Shown: positions 12,214 to 23,987 of the stretch, piece by piece
Layout: every line of letters starts with the position of its first letter
Numbering within the stretch: position 1 is the stretch's first letter
Assembly (NCBI GenBank): GCA_002189035.1
Contig: NEEC01000017.1
Span: 1,674,001 to 1,738,000 of the forward strand
Length of the DNA: 64,000 bases
Source of the DNA: Utricularia gibba
Taxonomy: Eukaryota; Streptophyta; Magnoliopsida; Lamiales; Lentibulariaceae
Direction of reading: 5' to 3'
The notes under the pieces: model-generated
Told to the model about the DNA's origin: nothing
The model's input: the letters and a program-made list of their open reading frames with translations, nothing else
The model's database searches: none
Translations under genes and position numbers: made by a program

Positions 12214-13007
12214 TCAACTGCCATCAGATTTCTCCAAAGCTGGGAAGAAAAGTGAGTAAATCCATGAAAACTGGTTGAGAGCAACATATAGTACAGCGGC
12301 TGAAGGGCACACATGAAAACTCAGGAAAAATAAAAGCACGTAGGACAAGAGAAAGATGATCAGAGGGGAAAGAGAGGTAACTGTTGTAGTTCAATAGCTT
12401 CTCAATGAGATCCACATGAGTCATCAGCATTCTTCTACAGCAGTACCGCACCAGTTGCAAAGCATCAAGGGCATCACTGCAGCGAGGAAAAAACGAAGAA
12501 TCAATGTGGTGAGTTGATGGATTGACACAAGCTAGGTTAGGGACAATTTATTCATAATCAAGCAATTCTCTTCCTGGTGCACTCGGATACAAGGAGAAGA
12601 ATACCAAATCTTATACAACGCCAAACTATCAATCAACCACAAGAAGTATCAAACCCCTTGAAAAAAAAAATACCCAACTAGGAATCCTTCATCCAGTAGA
12701 ATAACCAAACTAAAAACCACGGCCACAACGCATGAAGTAATTCTGAAAAAGAACCTTCCTTGGAGGAAAAAAAACATGCATAAACACACAAGAACATGGA
12801 AAAAAACAACAAGCACAAATACCCTTCGCTATAGTCTGCCTGCAGCAAATCCAGATACATATCCCACTTGTTTCCAATCACCTGTTGACGAGAGAATTCA
12901 ACCTCATATTAACAGTTACCTTCCCCTAAAGAAGATCAATAAATACCACCCCCTACAAACCCTAGAATTACCTTTCCACATGTGAAGCAACGCACTGGAA
13001 TGATCAT
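12214..13007 (-). CDS. NRPB10: RNA polymerase I/II/III subunit RPABC5 (RPB10)
   Basis: The smallest common subunit of nuclear RNA polymerases, a zinc-binding protein needed for assembly. Four exons give exactly 71 aa, the canonical length: 12972-13007, 12823-12881, 12382-12476 and 12214-12239. The N-terminus [12 protein letters not shown] carries the first CxxC; the second Cys pair is in LVRYCCRRM; then [12 protein letters not shown] and the tail TLEKSDGS. The last exon is only 26 nt and encodes the terminal eight residues plus stop. It was accepted because frame, splice sites and family C-terminus agree. The first intron begins with a sequence containing a telo-box-like AAACCCTA on the plus strand, which is common in translation and transcription housekeeping genes. 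The gene is intact. Confidence 0.97.
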
Positions 13008-13854
13008 CTTCCTCCGCGAGGTTCAATGCTAGGGCAAGCAACACACGATTTCTACATCGTTACATTCTTTCTAGGGCCATCTTAAATATCCGCGAGGAGA
13101 TATTCTTTTTGGGCCCATTGAAGCCCAAATATATTTGGGCCTTATATTACGTCTTTTGAAAACGTTAGTGGACTTCGTTTCTTGTATTGGGCTGTCCACA
13201 TCAATTTGTATACTTTTGTCTCAAAAGCCCAAGCCCATAGGGTCCAACCCTCACCCTCTAATTAAATATCGAATATTAAAATATCGAAAAAAAATTCGAT
13301 ATTTAATTTCAGGAATCAAAATACCAAAATTAATATTTATTTCAAAGATGACAAAAAACATATAATTTATTAAAAATATATACAATTATAAAAATTATTC
13401 AAAATCTTGATCTAATAAATACCAAATCTTTTAAAAAATATTTGAGTGTATTATAAATCTAACCAATATTTTAAATGTATGATAAAAATAATCACCATAT
13501 ATGTCAAATTTTGGTTATAGTATAGCAAAAAGAAAGATACCATATCCACTTACTTAAATAACCCAAAATATTATGATCCACCTAAAAAAGATAGACATTC
13601 CAAATCAAATATATTGTACTAAATTTATACAAGACATTTTTCTCGTAAAATTAGAACGTAAATTCATGAAGATTAAATGTAGATTGTAGCATTTGCCAAT
13701 ACAAATAACCAAAAATTTCGGTAGTGGCACTCCTAGTCAGAAGCACAGCACGGCCAGAGCTAGTAACAAATAAAACACACATTCAAGCAAACTGAACCGA
13801 CGTCTTACAGCGAAGGTACATCACAAGCTCCTTTTTTGGTGAGCTATCAAAGAT
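13008..13854. other. NRPB10 promoter and AT-rich spacer
   Basis: This 847-bp stretch has no coding exon. The first 240 bp hold a site II cluster (separate entry). A small perfect foldback follows at 13260-13274 / 13294-13308 (15-bp arms, ATTAAATATCGAAT-type). AT-rich DNA then runs to about 13700, and the 3' UTR of the CUE-domain gene adjoins 13854. Confidence 0.5.
13110..13240. promoter_or_regulatory. Site II (TGGGCC/T) cluster upstream of NRPB10
   Basis: Five or six GGGCC/GGCCC or TGGGCT cores lie within 130 bp, starting about 100 bp upstream of the NRPB10 ATG. They include GGGCCC at 13111-13116, an 18-bp perfect palindrome GCCCAAATATATTTGGGC at 13123-13140, TTGGGC near 13188 and AAGCCCAAGCCCA near 13226-13237. 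In plants such elements, often with a telo-box near the transcript start, drive ribosomal and RNA polymerase genes. The role is inferred from position and motif only. Confidence 0.65.
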
Positions 13855-15391
13855 TCAGAAGACGTCTGGATGGAAGTGCCCGGGGATGGGGCTGCTGTGT
13901 TCTGCTTGATGCAAACGCAATGCCAAGGCATAGTTTTTCATCTGCACAAATGTGAGCAAGCGCGCCAGTGAGCTATACATATTTACAGGATGCTCAAATC
14001 GAAGAAAGACAATGGCGAACCTCGACGGTTCGCAGTTGCTCCTGGCATTGGGCCACCATCAGCTGCAGCTGCTGAACCTCCTGATTCTTTTCCAAGTGTT
14101 CCTTTTGACGTTCATGTTGAATGGCAACACCGCGCTTGAGGATTCCATTATCACGAAGAAGTACTTCAATCTGTCCCTTCAGCACCTCGTTTTCCTATCA
14201 AGGCAATGGCAAATAAGCATCGAGACTTAAGTGATACCAGTTTCCATTGTTGGTTTGTTTCTTCAAGAGAAAAAGGGAATATGGAAAAAATAAAACTAAC
14301 CTTGATAAAATCTTGAGCTACATTAGCTGTGGCCCGAGAAGTGATTGCCTTTTCAAAACTCTCCAAGAGATTTGTTGCTCGAGACCTTGCATCATCCATG
14401 CTGGATGCACAACCCATTTCCCTGAGAAGCAGCTCCACCCATTCCGCACCATCTGCTGGCAGTCTGCTTTGGCTTTGATGTCCCTGGTTGCTACTCTCGT
14501 CTATGGAAGTTGAACCTAAGCACAAGAAAATTCAACTTACGACATGTTTTAAGATGTACAAAACTCAAATTGTTAAAGCAGCCACATGCCAATGCCTTGC
14601 CTCTTCCAGGCAAAACCGCAGCTTTATATTTAAAGTTGGCTGAACTTTCACCTTCATTCGAGCAACAAGTGTTCTTGGAGTATCCAAGATAAATCTCTTG
14701 AAGGCGCTCTGTTACCAAATCCACATTGTTACCAGATGCTTCCAAAGCATTTTCAAGAAGCTGCATTACACCCGCATGAAAAGAGGTTAGAGACCTCCAA
14801 AACAAAACATTGAATTAAATTTTACTGGGAGCACATTTCATCGTCAAGAAAAAACTTTCTGAATAACTTAATCTGATCAGGTGTTCAGCCAAACACTAAA
14901 GAGAATGTGAAAGCCACCAACTCAGCTTACAACGTCTATCAGTTTACATTCAGACTGTCAAAACACAGTCCCAACATGCCGAAAAAGAATGTGACAGTCA
15001 CCCACTCCACAACCACATTAAAATGGAAGACCTTCAAATCAAAAGAATAATTAACAACACCCATGACAGCCCTTGCGCAAAAATAACGCACCGAATACGG
15101 TGAATTATCTGAACAACCCCTATATTAAAAACCCAGATCTAGCAAACCAGAAATCACTAAACTGGCGCATAAAGACGGTGATTTATCTGCACAACCCACC
15201 TCAATTTTCAAAACCGGAAATAAGACCCTGAGCTTATCAACAGGATTATCCTGCAACGGCGGCGAACATCCGAAGCGCACAGGTGAATCCGATGACGCGC
15301 ACCGATACCTCTTGTACGCCGGCGACTGGGATACCTCTGGCTCTATATCATCAAAGAACGATCTCTTACCACAAACAACGGCAGACATCAT
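13855..15391 (-). CDS. CUE-domain ubiquitin-system protein (At5g32440-like)
   Basis: A small plant protein with a CUE-type ubiquitin-binding helix set and a C-terminal coiled coil; the precise role is unknown. Exons: 15200-15391, 14586-14760, 14301-14515, 14021-14194 and 13855-13941, giving 280 aa. The N-terminus holds KRSFFDDIEPEVS; the CUE-like segment is LLENALEASGNNVDLVTERL at about residues 65-85; GAEWVELLLREMGCASSMDD begins the second conserved block; and KGQIEVLLRDNGILKRGVAI with QHERQKEHLEKNQEVQQLQL forms a coiled coil. A second Met one codon downstream could also start. The exon 2 donor is inferred from phase: the frame joins as codon T|GT. The gene is intact, with site II elements in its upstream flank. 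Confidence 0.9.
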
Positions 15392-15835
15392 AGCCAGCTA
15401 AACAAGAAAAGATACGATGCGGTATTTGAGAAATCCCAGTCCCTCGGATAATCCCCTCTACGCCTATAATCAAAGGAACACGATCAAAAATGAATCAAGA
15501 ACAAGGCTTAGGGTTCTCGCAAGAATCGGGAAAAGTTAATTTCAAAAGGTCACCTACGTAATGGGTATTTATAGAACTTGTCGAACTTAATTGGGCTGCT
15601 TTCCCACTCGGCCCGATCCAAAATTCCTCTAAAATATCCACAACTGAAGCCCAACAATCCAATGACGTAACATTCATTCGTACAACACACACCACACCAT
15701 TCACACACACTACCAACGCCTCACACTGTTGTGCCTAATTCAAACCTTAACACTACAGAGCAATCAAAGCAACTCAACTATTTCCATGTTTGAAGGCAAA
15801 AGGATGAAGAGTGAAGGATTCCCACAACTGTGTAA
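15392..15835. promoter_or_regulatory. CUE-gene promoter / PTI1-like kinase 3' flank
   Basis: A 444-bp stretch between the CUE-gene start and the kinase stop, both on the minus strand. It contains TTGGGCT at about 15590 and AGCCCAAC at about 15648, which fit site II promoter elements for the CUE gene. No exon is seen. Confidence 0.45.
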
Positions 15836-17140
15836 TTAGACTGGAGCATTCTCAATTTCTGGCTTTGCTTCCTTCGCATCAGATTCGAGCTCAGAGCTAT
15901 CTTTTGGCATCTTGAACATGTCATCGTTTTGGAGATCAGCAAACTTCTCTTTGTCACCTTTCAAAAGCTCCAACACTCGAAGCATAGTTGGCCTCTTTTC
16001 TGGTTGATTTTGGGAGCAGACAAGGCCCACAAAGATGACCCTTCCGAGCTCTTCTTCCACGAAGTTTCCATTGAGTTTTTGATCTGCAAGTTCATTGAAT
16101 TTCCTTTCACATGCCAGAGGTAAGGCCCAGTCAGTGATTGCTCGTTTCACTGATCCATCCAGCCTCTCCAGAGGCTTCCTTCCAGTAGCAAGCTCCAGAA
16201 GAAGAATGCCAAAACTGTAAACATCGCAGCTTTCAGAGGCCTTTCCTAGCATTGCATACTCTGGGGCGAGGTAGCCGAGTGTTCCCTTTACTCGGGTTGT
16301 CACATGCGTAGCTCCCTCTGGTATGAACTTCGCGAAGCCGAAATCTGAAACCTTGGCATTGAAATCATTGTCTAGTAATACATTGCTTGCTTTGATGTCC
16401 AGGTGGATTATGTGTGGAGCTGCAGAATGATGCAGGTAGCTGTATGAACCAACCAATGCATGGTTATGTGGATAATTCAGGGCTCAGTGGAAAAAGGAGT
16501 AAACTTGCATCAAGTACTCACGCAATTCCTTCTGCAGCACCAATGGCGATGTTCATCCGTCTGCCCCAATCAAGATGGCATTCAGAAGAATGCTGGCCGT
16601 GAAGACGGGATAACAAGCTTAGATTTGTCATGTAATCATAAACAATCAAGCGTTCCTGCCCTTCTGCACAATAGCCACGCAATGAAAGCAAATTCTTGTG
16701 TCGTACATGCGCAAGAATTTCAACTTCCACAGAGAACTCTGTCTCGGCCTTGCTACTCCATGATTTCAACCTCTTCACAGCTATCTGTACAATGCACGGG
16801 AAGAAGGGGGGGGGGTATTCTATGAAAAGCAATGGTAGCAAAACATCTGCACTCTGTAACGAATCCACAAAATATACAGAAGAAAACCTCTGCTGCAACT
16901 GCAGTTGGCTTAACAACCTTATGTTTACATGAAGTTTGATGAGTTAGATAATCATCTTACTTGAGATCCATCCCATAGTTGTCCCCAATAAACACTTCCA
17001 AATCCACCTTCTCCAAGCTTGTTATCATAGTTGAAGTTATTTGTGGCTAGCTGCAATTCTTTTAACGAAAAAATCCTCCATGAAGGCTCCTTTTTCCCAT
17101 GGTTTTTCCTGCACCAACAGTTATGGTTTGAAAATAACAT
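15836..17140 (-). CDS. PTI1-like receptor-like cytoplasmic kinase (At1g52540/At3g15890-like)
   Basis: A receptor-like cytoplasmic kinase with only a short N-terminal leader before the kinase domain. Exons: 16961-17140, 16522-16784 and 15836-16439, giving 348 aa. Visible motifs are the glycine loop [12 protein letters not shown], the ATP lysine in IAVKRLK, the catalytic loop [11 protein letters not shown], the DFG motif in [29 protein letters not shown] (APE) and [15 protein letters not shown]. The catalytic loop has Leu where HRD is expected, so it is formally non-RD. The start at 17140 gives a Cys-containing leader ([13 protein letters not shown]) but is uncertain: a splice acceptor-like CAG lies inside it, and a short separate first exon is possible. 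A 5' leader probably reaches about 17800. Confidence 0.9.
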
Positions 17141-19453
17141 CACAAAAGAGAAGAAATGATATTCCAGTGGCTTCTTCCATCTTCCGATTATTGAAACTAG
17201 AAAAAAAAAAAGGTGATGTAGTTTCAGAACTTCTTCAACCACTCTAAGACTAGAGCAGAATGACGGCTAGGAAGTATCCAATCCTTTCAAGTACGCATCC
17301 AAATTCAAAACCAAATTCAACACACACGCGAGATAGCCATCGGGAAAGCACATACCGATCTGATTGAGCAAAGCAGCAAAAGGCTGAGCGAAAACCCATA
17401 ATCTTTTCGAAACGGCCCACTTCTCAAAATCTAATCTTCCCTTCACCACAGCAAAACTAACTAGTCACTTCAAAATCATTTCCCTTCTTCGACCCAGCCC
17501 TTCGCTTGTTCAAACTAACAGAATTCAGGGACTCCAAGGAAAGGACCAGGAACCAAAGAGCCCTTTCCTTAGTGGATACTGGGATGAAGAGTAAAGCTCC
17601 AATGAGGAACAACAAAAACAATCGGTAAAGTTTAGATGCAGTAATTTTGATTTTGGATTCGTCGGCTGTTGCGTGACTCGAAAGAGTGAACTGCTTACTT
17701 TCTCCTTTAGCGATTTGAATTGCACACCTCCCTGGACCTGGACCACCACGCACCCACCTTCGCTTTTAGATGCTGAGTTGTGCTCTGTTCCAAAGACCCC
17801 CTGCGCCTGCAACTTCCAACCTAACCACCATTAACTGAACTGCGGTCCGCAAATCTCTTTGTCCTTTTTCGAGTTCCAATTTGGATTAAATTTTTTGTAA
17901 TAAAGTAAATTCAATCATTTTAATTATGTAATAAAATTTAAAAAATAAAATTATTATTTAAATGAATTTACCTCATTTTCAATTTAATTATAGACTAATT
18001 TCCACTTCAATTCATGATTTTCACTACAGAGTACAGTCAACTCTTAATAAATCTAACAAAATAAGTACATTTTTAATATATATTTTTTATAGGAGAATTA
18101 TTAGGAACAGATGAATTGGCCCAAGCAAAGTACATTTACTTTTTTATTATTCACTAATTTTTCACTATTTAAAATACATATATTAGAAGTCAAATTTAAA
18201 ATAGAAAATATGTTATTCCTTATTTTTCATACATCTTTTTACTTCTGCATATTTCATATAAAAAACCATTTTTTTTTAAAAAAGCAGATAATTCTTAAAA
18301 AATAAAAATAAGTTCCAGAACTTTCCATTATATATTTTTTTTCAGATATTAGGTTTAAAACAAACAAGAATTTGGTTAGGACAAGGTTGGTCTAGAGTCA
18401 GAATCCAAGATGTGACAGTGTGACAGTAACATCGATCATAGAATCAGGTATTGGGCCATGCTGCTGAGTTATTCATGTTGGGCCAGCCCATTAATTTGCA
18501 AGTGAATGTTGAGATAAGGAATTGGGCCTCTCGTTGTGGCCCAGTTCAGGTAGGGATTTGGCGCAGTAGTTCATTATCCCACAGTTGAATTCCAGGGCTT
18601 TTTCTCAGCAGAGACTGGGTTGCAGCAGCAACTTCTTGTTGTTAATTTAGACCGCAGAAAAAGTAACTTTTGAAGCAAAAGAAGCTGAAGAGGTTAGATC
18701 AAGAAGCTGCAGCAACAGGCAACTTGTGACTGGTAGATAGATGTTTACTTATGCTTATTATTGATTATGATCATATTAAGAATGGTGATCAATGTTAAAA
18801 TACATAATTTCACATTAAAAAATAAAAATAAAATAATTAATTATATAAAAATTTATAAATCATTATTAATTATTTGGATTTAATCGTTTTTATTATAATC
18901 TGTATTTCTTATATATTTAGATTTTACATGTGCACTCGTTATCGAATCTTAAATTTTAATATGGTATCAAAGCGAAGTAAATGATGGATTTGGTGATTTT
19001 AGATAGAGAAAAAGAGGCATTTGCGTAAACCTAAATATTCAATACGATATTGATTCATTTTTATATTTTTAAAATAATTTAAAATTTTAATTTTAAATAT
19101 TATGCGACCTTTTTTTGTGGCTCTCGTGTTTTCCTACGAGTCTTCGAACACAGCATGCATATAAATTAAGATTATGATTACTATTATTGTACAAAATCAT
19201 TTAGTAGGGGAGGAGACAATAAAACATATAATTAGTTTGTTTTTTGGAGTCATTCAAAGGGTCATAATCGCACACTTTAAGCCACCATCATACAAAAGAT
19301 TACTATTTTAAAAAATAATCCTAAAACAAACGGCACCTTAAACTCCCTAAACTTCAGAAGTGATACTATGGCACCTTGTCCCCCACGCAAATTCCGCAGA
19401 AATCAATTGAAGAAGAAGAAGAAGAGTTTCATGTACAAGACAAGGAAGGGAAT
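17141..19453. other. Kinase upstream region and AT-rich spacer with LTR relic
   Basis: 2.3 kb without a supported coding exon. The part from 17141 to about 17830 is of mixed composition and probably holds the 5' leader and promoter of the PTI1-like kinase. From 17880 it is AT-rich. A cluster of TGGGCC elements lies at 18450-18545, and a degenerate LTR-like segment with a primer-binding-site-like sequence at 18793-18973. The last 100 bp are the 3' flank of the next gene. Confidence 0.5.
18793..18973 (+). mobile_element. Probable degraded LTR plus primer-binding site
   Basis: The segment begins TGTTAAAATACATA, a common start of plant copia-type LTRs, and after about 168 AT-rich bases it is followed by TGGTATCAAAGC at 18962. 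That is one mismatch from TGGTATCAGAGC, the usual site complementary to initiator tRNA-Met. No internal gag/pol or second LTR is seen, so it is at most a relic. The call is tentative. Confidence 0.4.
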
Positions 19454-19978
19454 TCAATACGAGAACTGAATCCTCCGGTGAGCCTGGATCCGGTCTCTCA
19501 GAATTCCACTGTAGAGCGCCATGTGATTAGCCGGCATTTCTGTCTTCGTCAATCCCGCATCCTCTTCCAATTCTTCGTCCACGCCGTAGGAATTGGAATA
19601 ATCATCGTGATTCCTCCGCCGCCGCCTTCTCCTCCTATAGACTTCTCCACCCCCGCGCGATTCCCTCACATCCCCCGCGAATTTCACTTTCTTCTTCTTC
19701 TTTCCGCCATCGCAGCATCCCGAACCTGAGCTTTTCTTTGTTAACGCCGATCCGTAATCCGGAAAGAAGAGTAAAGAAACCACGCGAATCGCGATCTTTT
19801 CTTGTGAATTACCTGAGGAAGAAGACGACGACGACGACGACAAGCACGACTTGAGTGCGGGTAGCGGCTCCACGGACAGAAGACGCTTCTTCTCCTTGTA
19901 GATATCGAAGAGAATTAGGGATCCGGCGGAGATCGCCACCGCGAATACCAGCCCTTGACAGGTCAAAAGCGAAGACAT
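19454..19978 (-). CDS. Small uncharacterised plant protein with C-terminal MPANxxALYxGILRDR motif
   Basis: A single open frame of 174 aa. The start MSSLLTCQGLVFAVAISAGS leads into one hydrophobic N-terminal segment (about residues 5-25, a membrane anchor or signal anchor). A Ser-rich stretch, a basic KKKKKVKFAGDVRE motif, an Arg run and the C-terminal block EMPANHMALYSGILRDR follow. I recall this last block from an unnamed plant family, sometimes mislabelled as cytochrome P450-like; a homologue sits near the PTI1-like kinase and PLD alpha 2 in Arabidopsis (from memory At1g52565). Function is unknown. A 77-nt intron-like piece in the middle was considered, but removing it would break the frame, so the uninterrupted frame is kept. 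Confidence 0.75.
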   Translation of the reverse strand: MSSLLTCQGLVFAVAISAGSLILFDIYKEKKRLLSVEPLPALKSCLSSSSSSSSSGNSQEKIAIRVVSLLFFPDYGSALTKKSSGSGCCDGGKKKKKVKFAGDVRESRGGGEVYRRRRRRRRNHDDYSNSYGVDEELEEDAGLTKTEMPANHMALYSGILRDRIQAHRRIQFSY

Positions 19979-21133
19979 GAGCGAATCCAGAGATTACCGG
20001 TCGACAAGCAGTACAAACTCGCGATTGCCGGTCAGTAACGCCCCTTATATACAAATATCTATTATCAAACGTCTCTGATCAACACACACCCAGCCATATT
20101 ATATTAAATATTACATTATTCCGGTGTTTTTTTCTGATTGGTCGGCTCCTAGATTATTGTCTTCTTCCTCGCCAACAAAAAAAACACCCACTTGTCGGCA
20201 AAACCATGGTCTGTGAAGTCCAATGTGAATGCGGCTCCATGGAGGGATCTTTGGCGACAGCGAGATGATTGGGTGTCGTATCCAAGTTAAATGCAACCAC
20301 CAAAGTGATCTCAAATTATATGAATTTCAGGGTTGGTTCGAGCATGGTGCACCCTAACTCCTGTATCATCATGTCACTTTTGGATGAATTATAAAAGTAA
20401 CATATTATGTATAAAAAACTAATCTTAATGTGTGAGATTAAAACCAAGAATGTTCACTTTTGATAGCCCGAATCAGCCTAGCAACAAGTCTATGGAGCAT
20501 CCTTTTCAACACACACTACAAAACCATGGCCCGTAGACCACCGTTTTACAAACATCGTAAGCAGGTCATGATCGCGATCAACATCTCCAATTCTTTTACG
20601 AGGTGGGTGGATTCCGTATTTAAATAATGACGACTAAATTGCAATTGAAACATTTTTTGTCTGAATAATTTATAGAGATTACATTAAATTTGATAGAAAT
20701 TAAATCGTTTTCACAAGTAATTGACTATCTAAAATATTGTATGAGGTATTTGTGAATAATCAAATAATTGAAATGATAAAAAAATATATTTGGGATGTGG
20801 CAGTTACAATTTAAATGTATTATTTAATGAGAATTTAAATTCCATCCTGTATGTGAAATTCATTCTATATTTTTAGTAAGATATTCAAATTTCCTTCACA
20901 AACGCCGACAAACAAATGATTGGTGTGTTGGGGGTTTGCATCGATGGTAAGTTGGTAGGCGGATTTCCGAGCTGCCGGAGGGTGAACTGATGCAGCCGCC
21001 ACTCCATAAACAACAGACAGATGGTTAAACTGAAGATAGAAAGCTAGATTCTGACGACAGGATTCCATTACAAGCACAATGCAGCAACAAAGCAGGACGA
21101 AAGAGAGACGGATTGAGGCGGCGGCGGGTTTGG
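19979..21133. other. Spacer between small protein gene and PLD alpha
   Basis: 1.15 kb with no supported gene. The first part is the promoter of the minus-strand small-protein gene. The region 20340-20860 is AT-rich with no clear repeat. The stretch from 20870 to 21133 is the likely 3' UTR and flank of PLD alpha. Confidence 0.5.
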
Positions 21134-23987
21134 TTAGGTAGTGAGGATGGGTGGGAGGAAGTCGGATTTGGTACCAAGAATCCGGGCTTTGGTGTCGGGG
21201 AAGAACTCGGTTCCGGGGAGTTCAGTGATTTGGCCCTCGCTCGAAACCGCAATCGGATATCGGAGGAGGTGGCCGGGAAGGTCTCGCTCGAGCTCTTCGC
21301 TGGCGTACAGATCCCAGTACTTGTCGGCCAAGTCGTTCACTTTCCGCACGCATTCCTCGCTCTCGGGGTGGAGGAACGAGTTGTCGAGCATGCCCAGATG
21401 CTCATACCAGAGTGCCATTCTGAAGCCGTGTACCTGGCCCCTGGCGGGCTGCCTCGGGAGTGACAGGTGATGCGGTTGGTAGGCTCCCATGGCGATCTCG
21501 GAGTCCCTCGCCCCGTCCATTGATCTCTGGTTGATGTTGGCTGATCCAACTATGATGTATTCATCATCAGCTGCAATGTAAAACACGGAGTATCATTACT
21601 ACTATATCGATCGCATTTCTTGTGCGAAGAGGACTGACTGGAAAGAGATGAGGTTTTACCGATCAGCATCTTGGCATGGACGTAGATCATGAACCGGCGG
21701 GCCTCCTGAGCTCTTTCGTAGTCGGAGTTGGGCTCAGGTTTCTCGGAAGGGATGTACTCCCCGTCTTTCTTCACCTCTCTGTTAGCAAGGCAGAAGAAGG
21801 TGAGGTAATTTCTGGGATCCTCTTCGATGCCCTGAGCTTGAAGGGCCTGAATGATGTCTTTGTACATCATTTCCATCGTCCTCCTCTGCCAATCCAGTAT
21901 AGCCTGAACAGATCCACTCTCAGGAATGCCCTCAGGCCACATAGGTACGACGACATACACAGTGAACCTTTCCCCAGCCTCAATCTTGCTCACAATCTTC
22001 AGGGAGAGTTCCTTTGGTATGACATGTAGAGCTCCAATGTCCTCGACTTTGATGTCACCGCCGTCCCAGGCAAATGAGCTTCCCAGGAAGTACTGATTCT
22101 CAATGTAAATAAAGTTCTTGGCGCGACGTATTGCGTGAATGTAGGCATCTTGGATGCTGCGATCTACTATGTTGTCCTTGCCACTAACAAGTCCAGCCCC
22201 CGCAGCCTCCTCAGGTGATTCGGGAAATCCAAAGGCTGCCCCGCCGTCAATTGATCTGAATAATTGGACGTTCCATGCCTCCTGGTCATCTGGGTACACA
22301 ACCGGAGATGGGGGAATGATGTCATCGAGTTCCCTCAGGTTGACCAGCAAATCCTTCCCACCTTGCTTCCTCCATCTCTGCTCAAAGTTAAAGAGAACAT
22401 CCCAAGCAACAGGGCCTTCAAGCCGGGAATGAATGTCGTGCCAAGGCTCCCGAGGGCCGCCTTTGGAGATTGAACCGCCGGTGAAGTTGGGCTGGTGGAA
22501 GTCATCGTGATGAGCGGTATCCAATGTCCGAAACAGAGAGTGGAATTGGGTATCATATCTTCCATCACAGAGATCAATACCGCCCACAAAACTCACAACT
22601 CTCCTCCTGTCTGTCTCCCCGTTAGGAAAACCACTGTCTGCAATTACAATCTTTTGGTGGTGCGTAAACATGGTGGAGATCTGCAAGTCTTGGACAAAGC
22701 TGCCTCCATTATCAGGATTTCGAGGGCACAAGACACAGTGAACATCTGTATCCCTGAAGTACTGTTCAGTCTCCTCATCATGCGTGGCCATCAAGCCATC
22801 CTTCTTCAGTAAACCAACTGAAGTTCTGTCATCCCAAACGAGCATGAGAACTCGAATACCCTCACTAGCTCTCTTCTTCAGCAGCTCACCAACAGTTATT
22901 TCACCTCCAGGCTTCTGCCTGCGGGTGTCCCGAATCAAACTGATTTCAGTATAGACGGACCAACCTGTGATGTAAATAAAGTGCTTCGCATTGGTGATCG
23001 CATCAAATATATCTTCCCAGCACCTGTGAGGCTCATAGAACTGCCCACCAGATAAGGGGATTCTTGGAATAAATTTGTCAGGCACATGAGCATCTTGGTA
23101 AAGTGAGACGCGGCAACCAGTTCTCTGCGCATAGAATGTGTAAGGAACCCCAGGGTACCTAGCACTTTTGACTCCACGAGCCCAGTTCCTGTCCCGAGTG
23201 ACATCGAAAAACTGAAGCTTCACATGGATCTTTGATCCTTCATGAATCGGGTTCTTGTCCTCGTCCAGTATCTCAGCCCACCTATCCACTTCCTCACCTT
23301 CCAAGAGTTCAGAAACTGGGACATAGGCTCTCCCAATTAAGGTGGCACCAATAGGATTAGCATCTTTGACAGTGAATATCACGTTCGAAGCCAGGTGTGC
23401 ACAATAAATATGGAAAGATTCAAACCATCTCGGGTTTTCAGGTTCATTTTCAAGAATTCTAGTTCTCCCGACTCTAGCCTTTTCCAGATCAACAGTTGCG
23501 TAAATCTTAGAACTTCCCTTGCCGACACCAACTGCTTCCTCGAAGTTCTCTTTGAGCTGCAATATATATAGTTGTTTGTTGGTGAGTTACAACAAAAAGC
23601 TTCAGGAACAAAAGATTGAACCGACACAACAGAGCTCAAGTCATGTCTAAATATTCTTATTCTTTCACGCTATTTCTTCCCTGTTTGTCAAAACGCACTT
23701 TACTTGCCCTGTTAGTTCAAAAGCATCATCGTCCTTGCCATACAAATGGAATAATATTCTCCATACACGCAGATCCACATGGAAAACGCATCATAGCCAG
23801 AGGGTTGTCAGAGTCCAAATGATTGGGCAAAAAGATAAACCTTTCGCCCGCAGACAACTCAAGAGCCGATCTGATTTAGATCTAAAAAGTATACCTTGCT
23901 GAAGATATTTCTACTCCTTCGGGAGTGCAATTGATCCACTTCGTAGATCGTCACATGAAGAGTTCCATGGAGCAAGATCTGCGCCAT
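21134..23987 (-). CDS. PLDALPHA1: Phospholipase D alpha
   Basis: Hydrolyses phosphatidylcholine and other phospholipids to phosphatidic acid in stress and ABA signalling; it is Ca2+-dependent and soluble or membrane-associated. Exons: 23895-23987, 21660-23556 and 21134-21570, giving 808 aa, the usual PLD alpha length. The N-terminal C2 domain starts [20 protein letters not shown]. The first HKD motif is in [17 protein letters not shown]. The second, [20 protein letters not shown], is split by the last intron. The C-terminus reads [10 protein letters not shown]. The three-exon structure is typical. The sequence resembles PLD alpha 1 and alpha 2 equally as far as I can judge by eye; the symbol is therefore a class name. 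The gene is intact. Confidence 0.96.

Noticed and set aside
13260..13308. Short foldback as a microRNA precursor
   Set aside because: Arms are only 15 bp and AT-rich with a 19-bp loop, too short for a plant miRNA hairpin.
19376..19729. 117-codon plus-strand frame
   Set aside because: It lies opposite the small MPAN-motif protein gene, whose conserved C-terminus supports the minus strand.
19790..19880. Internal 77-nt intron in the small MPAN-motif gene
   Set aside because: Donor and acceptor are present, but removal of 77 nt would take the conserved C-terminus out of frame.
21113..22473. Open plus-strand frames opposite PLD alpha
   Set aside because: Antisense shadows of a GC-rich conserved exon; no start context or family match.
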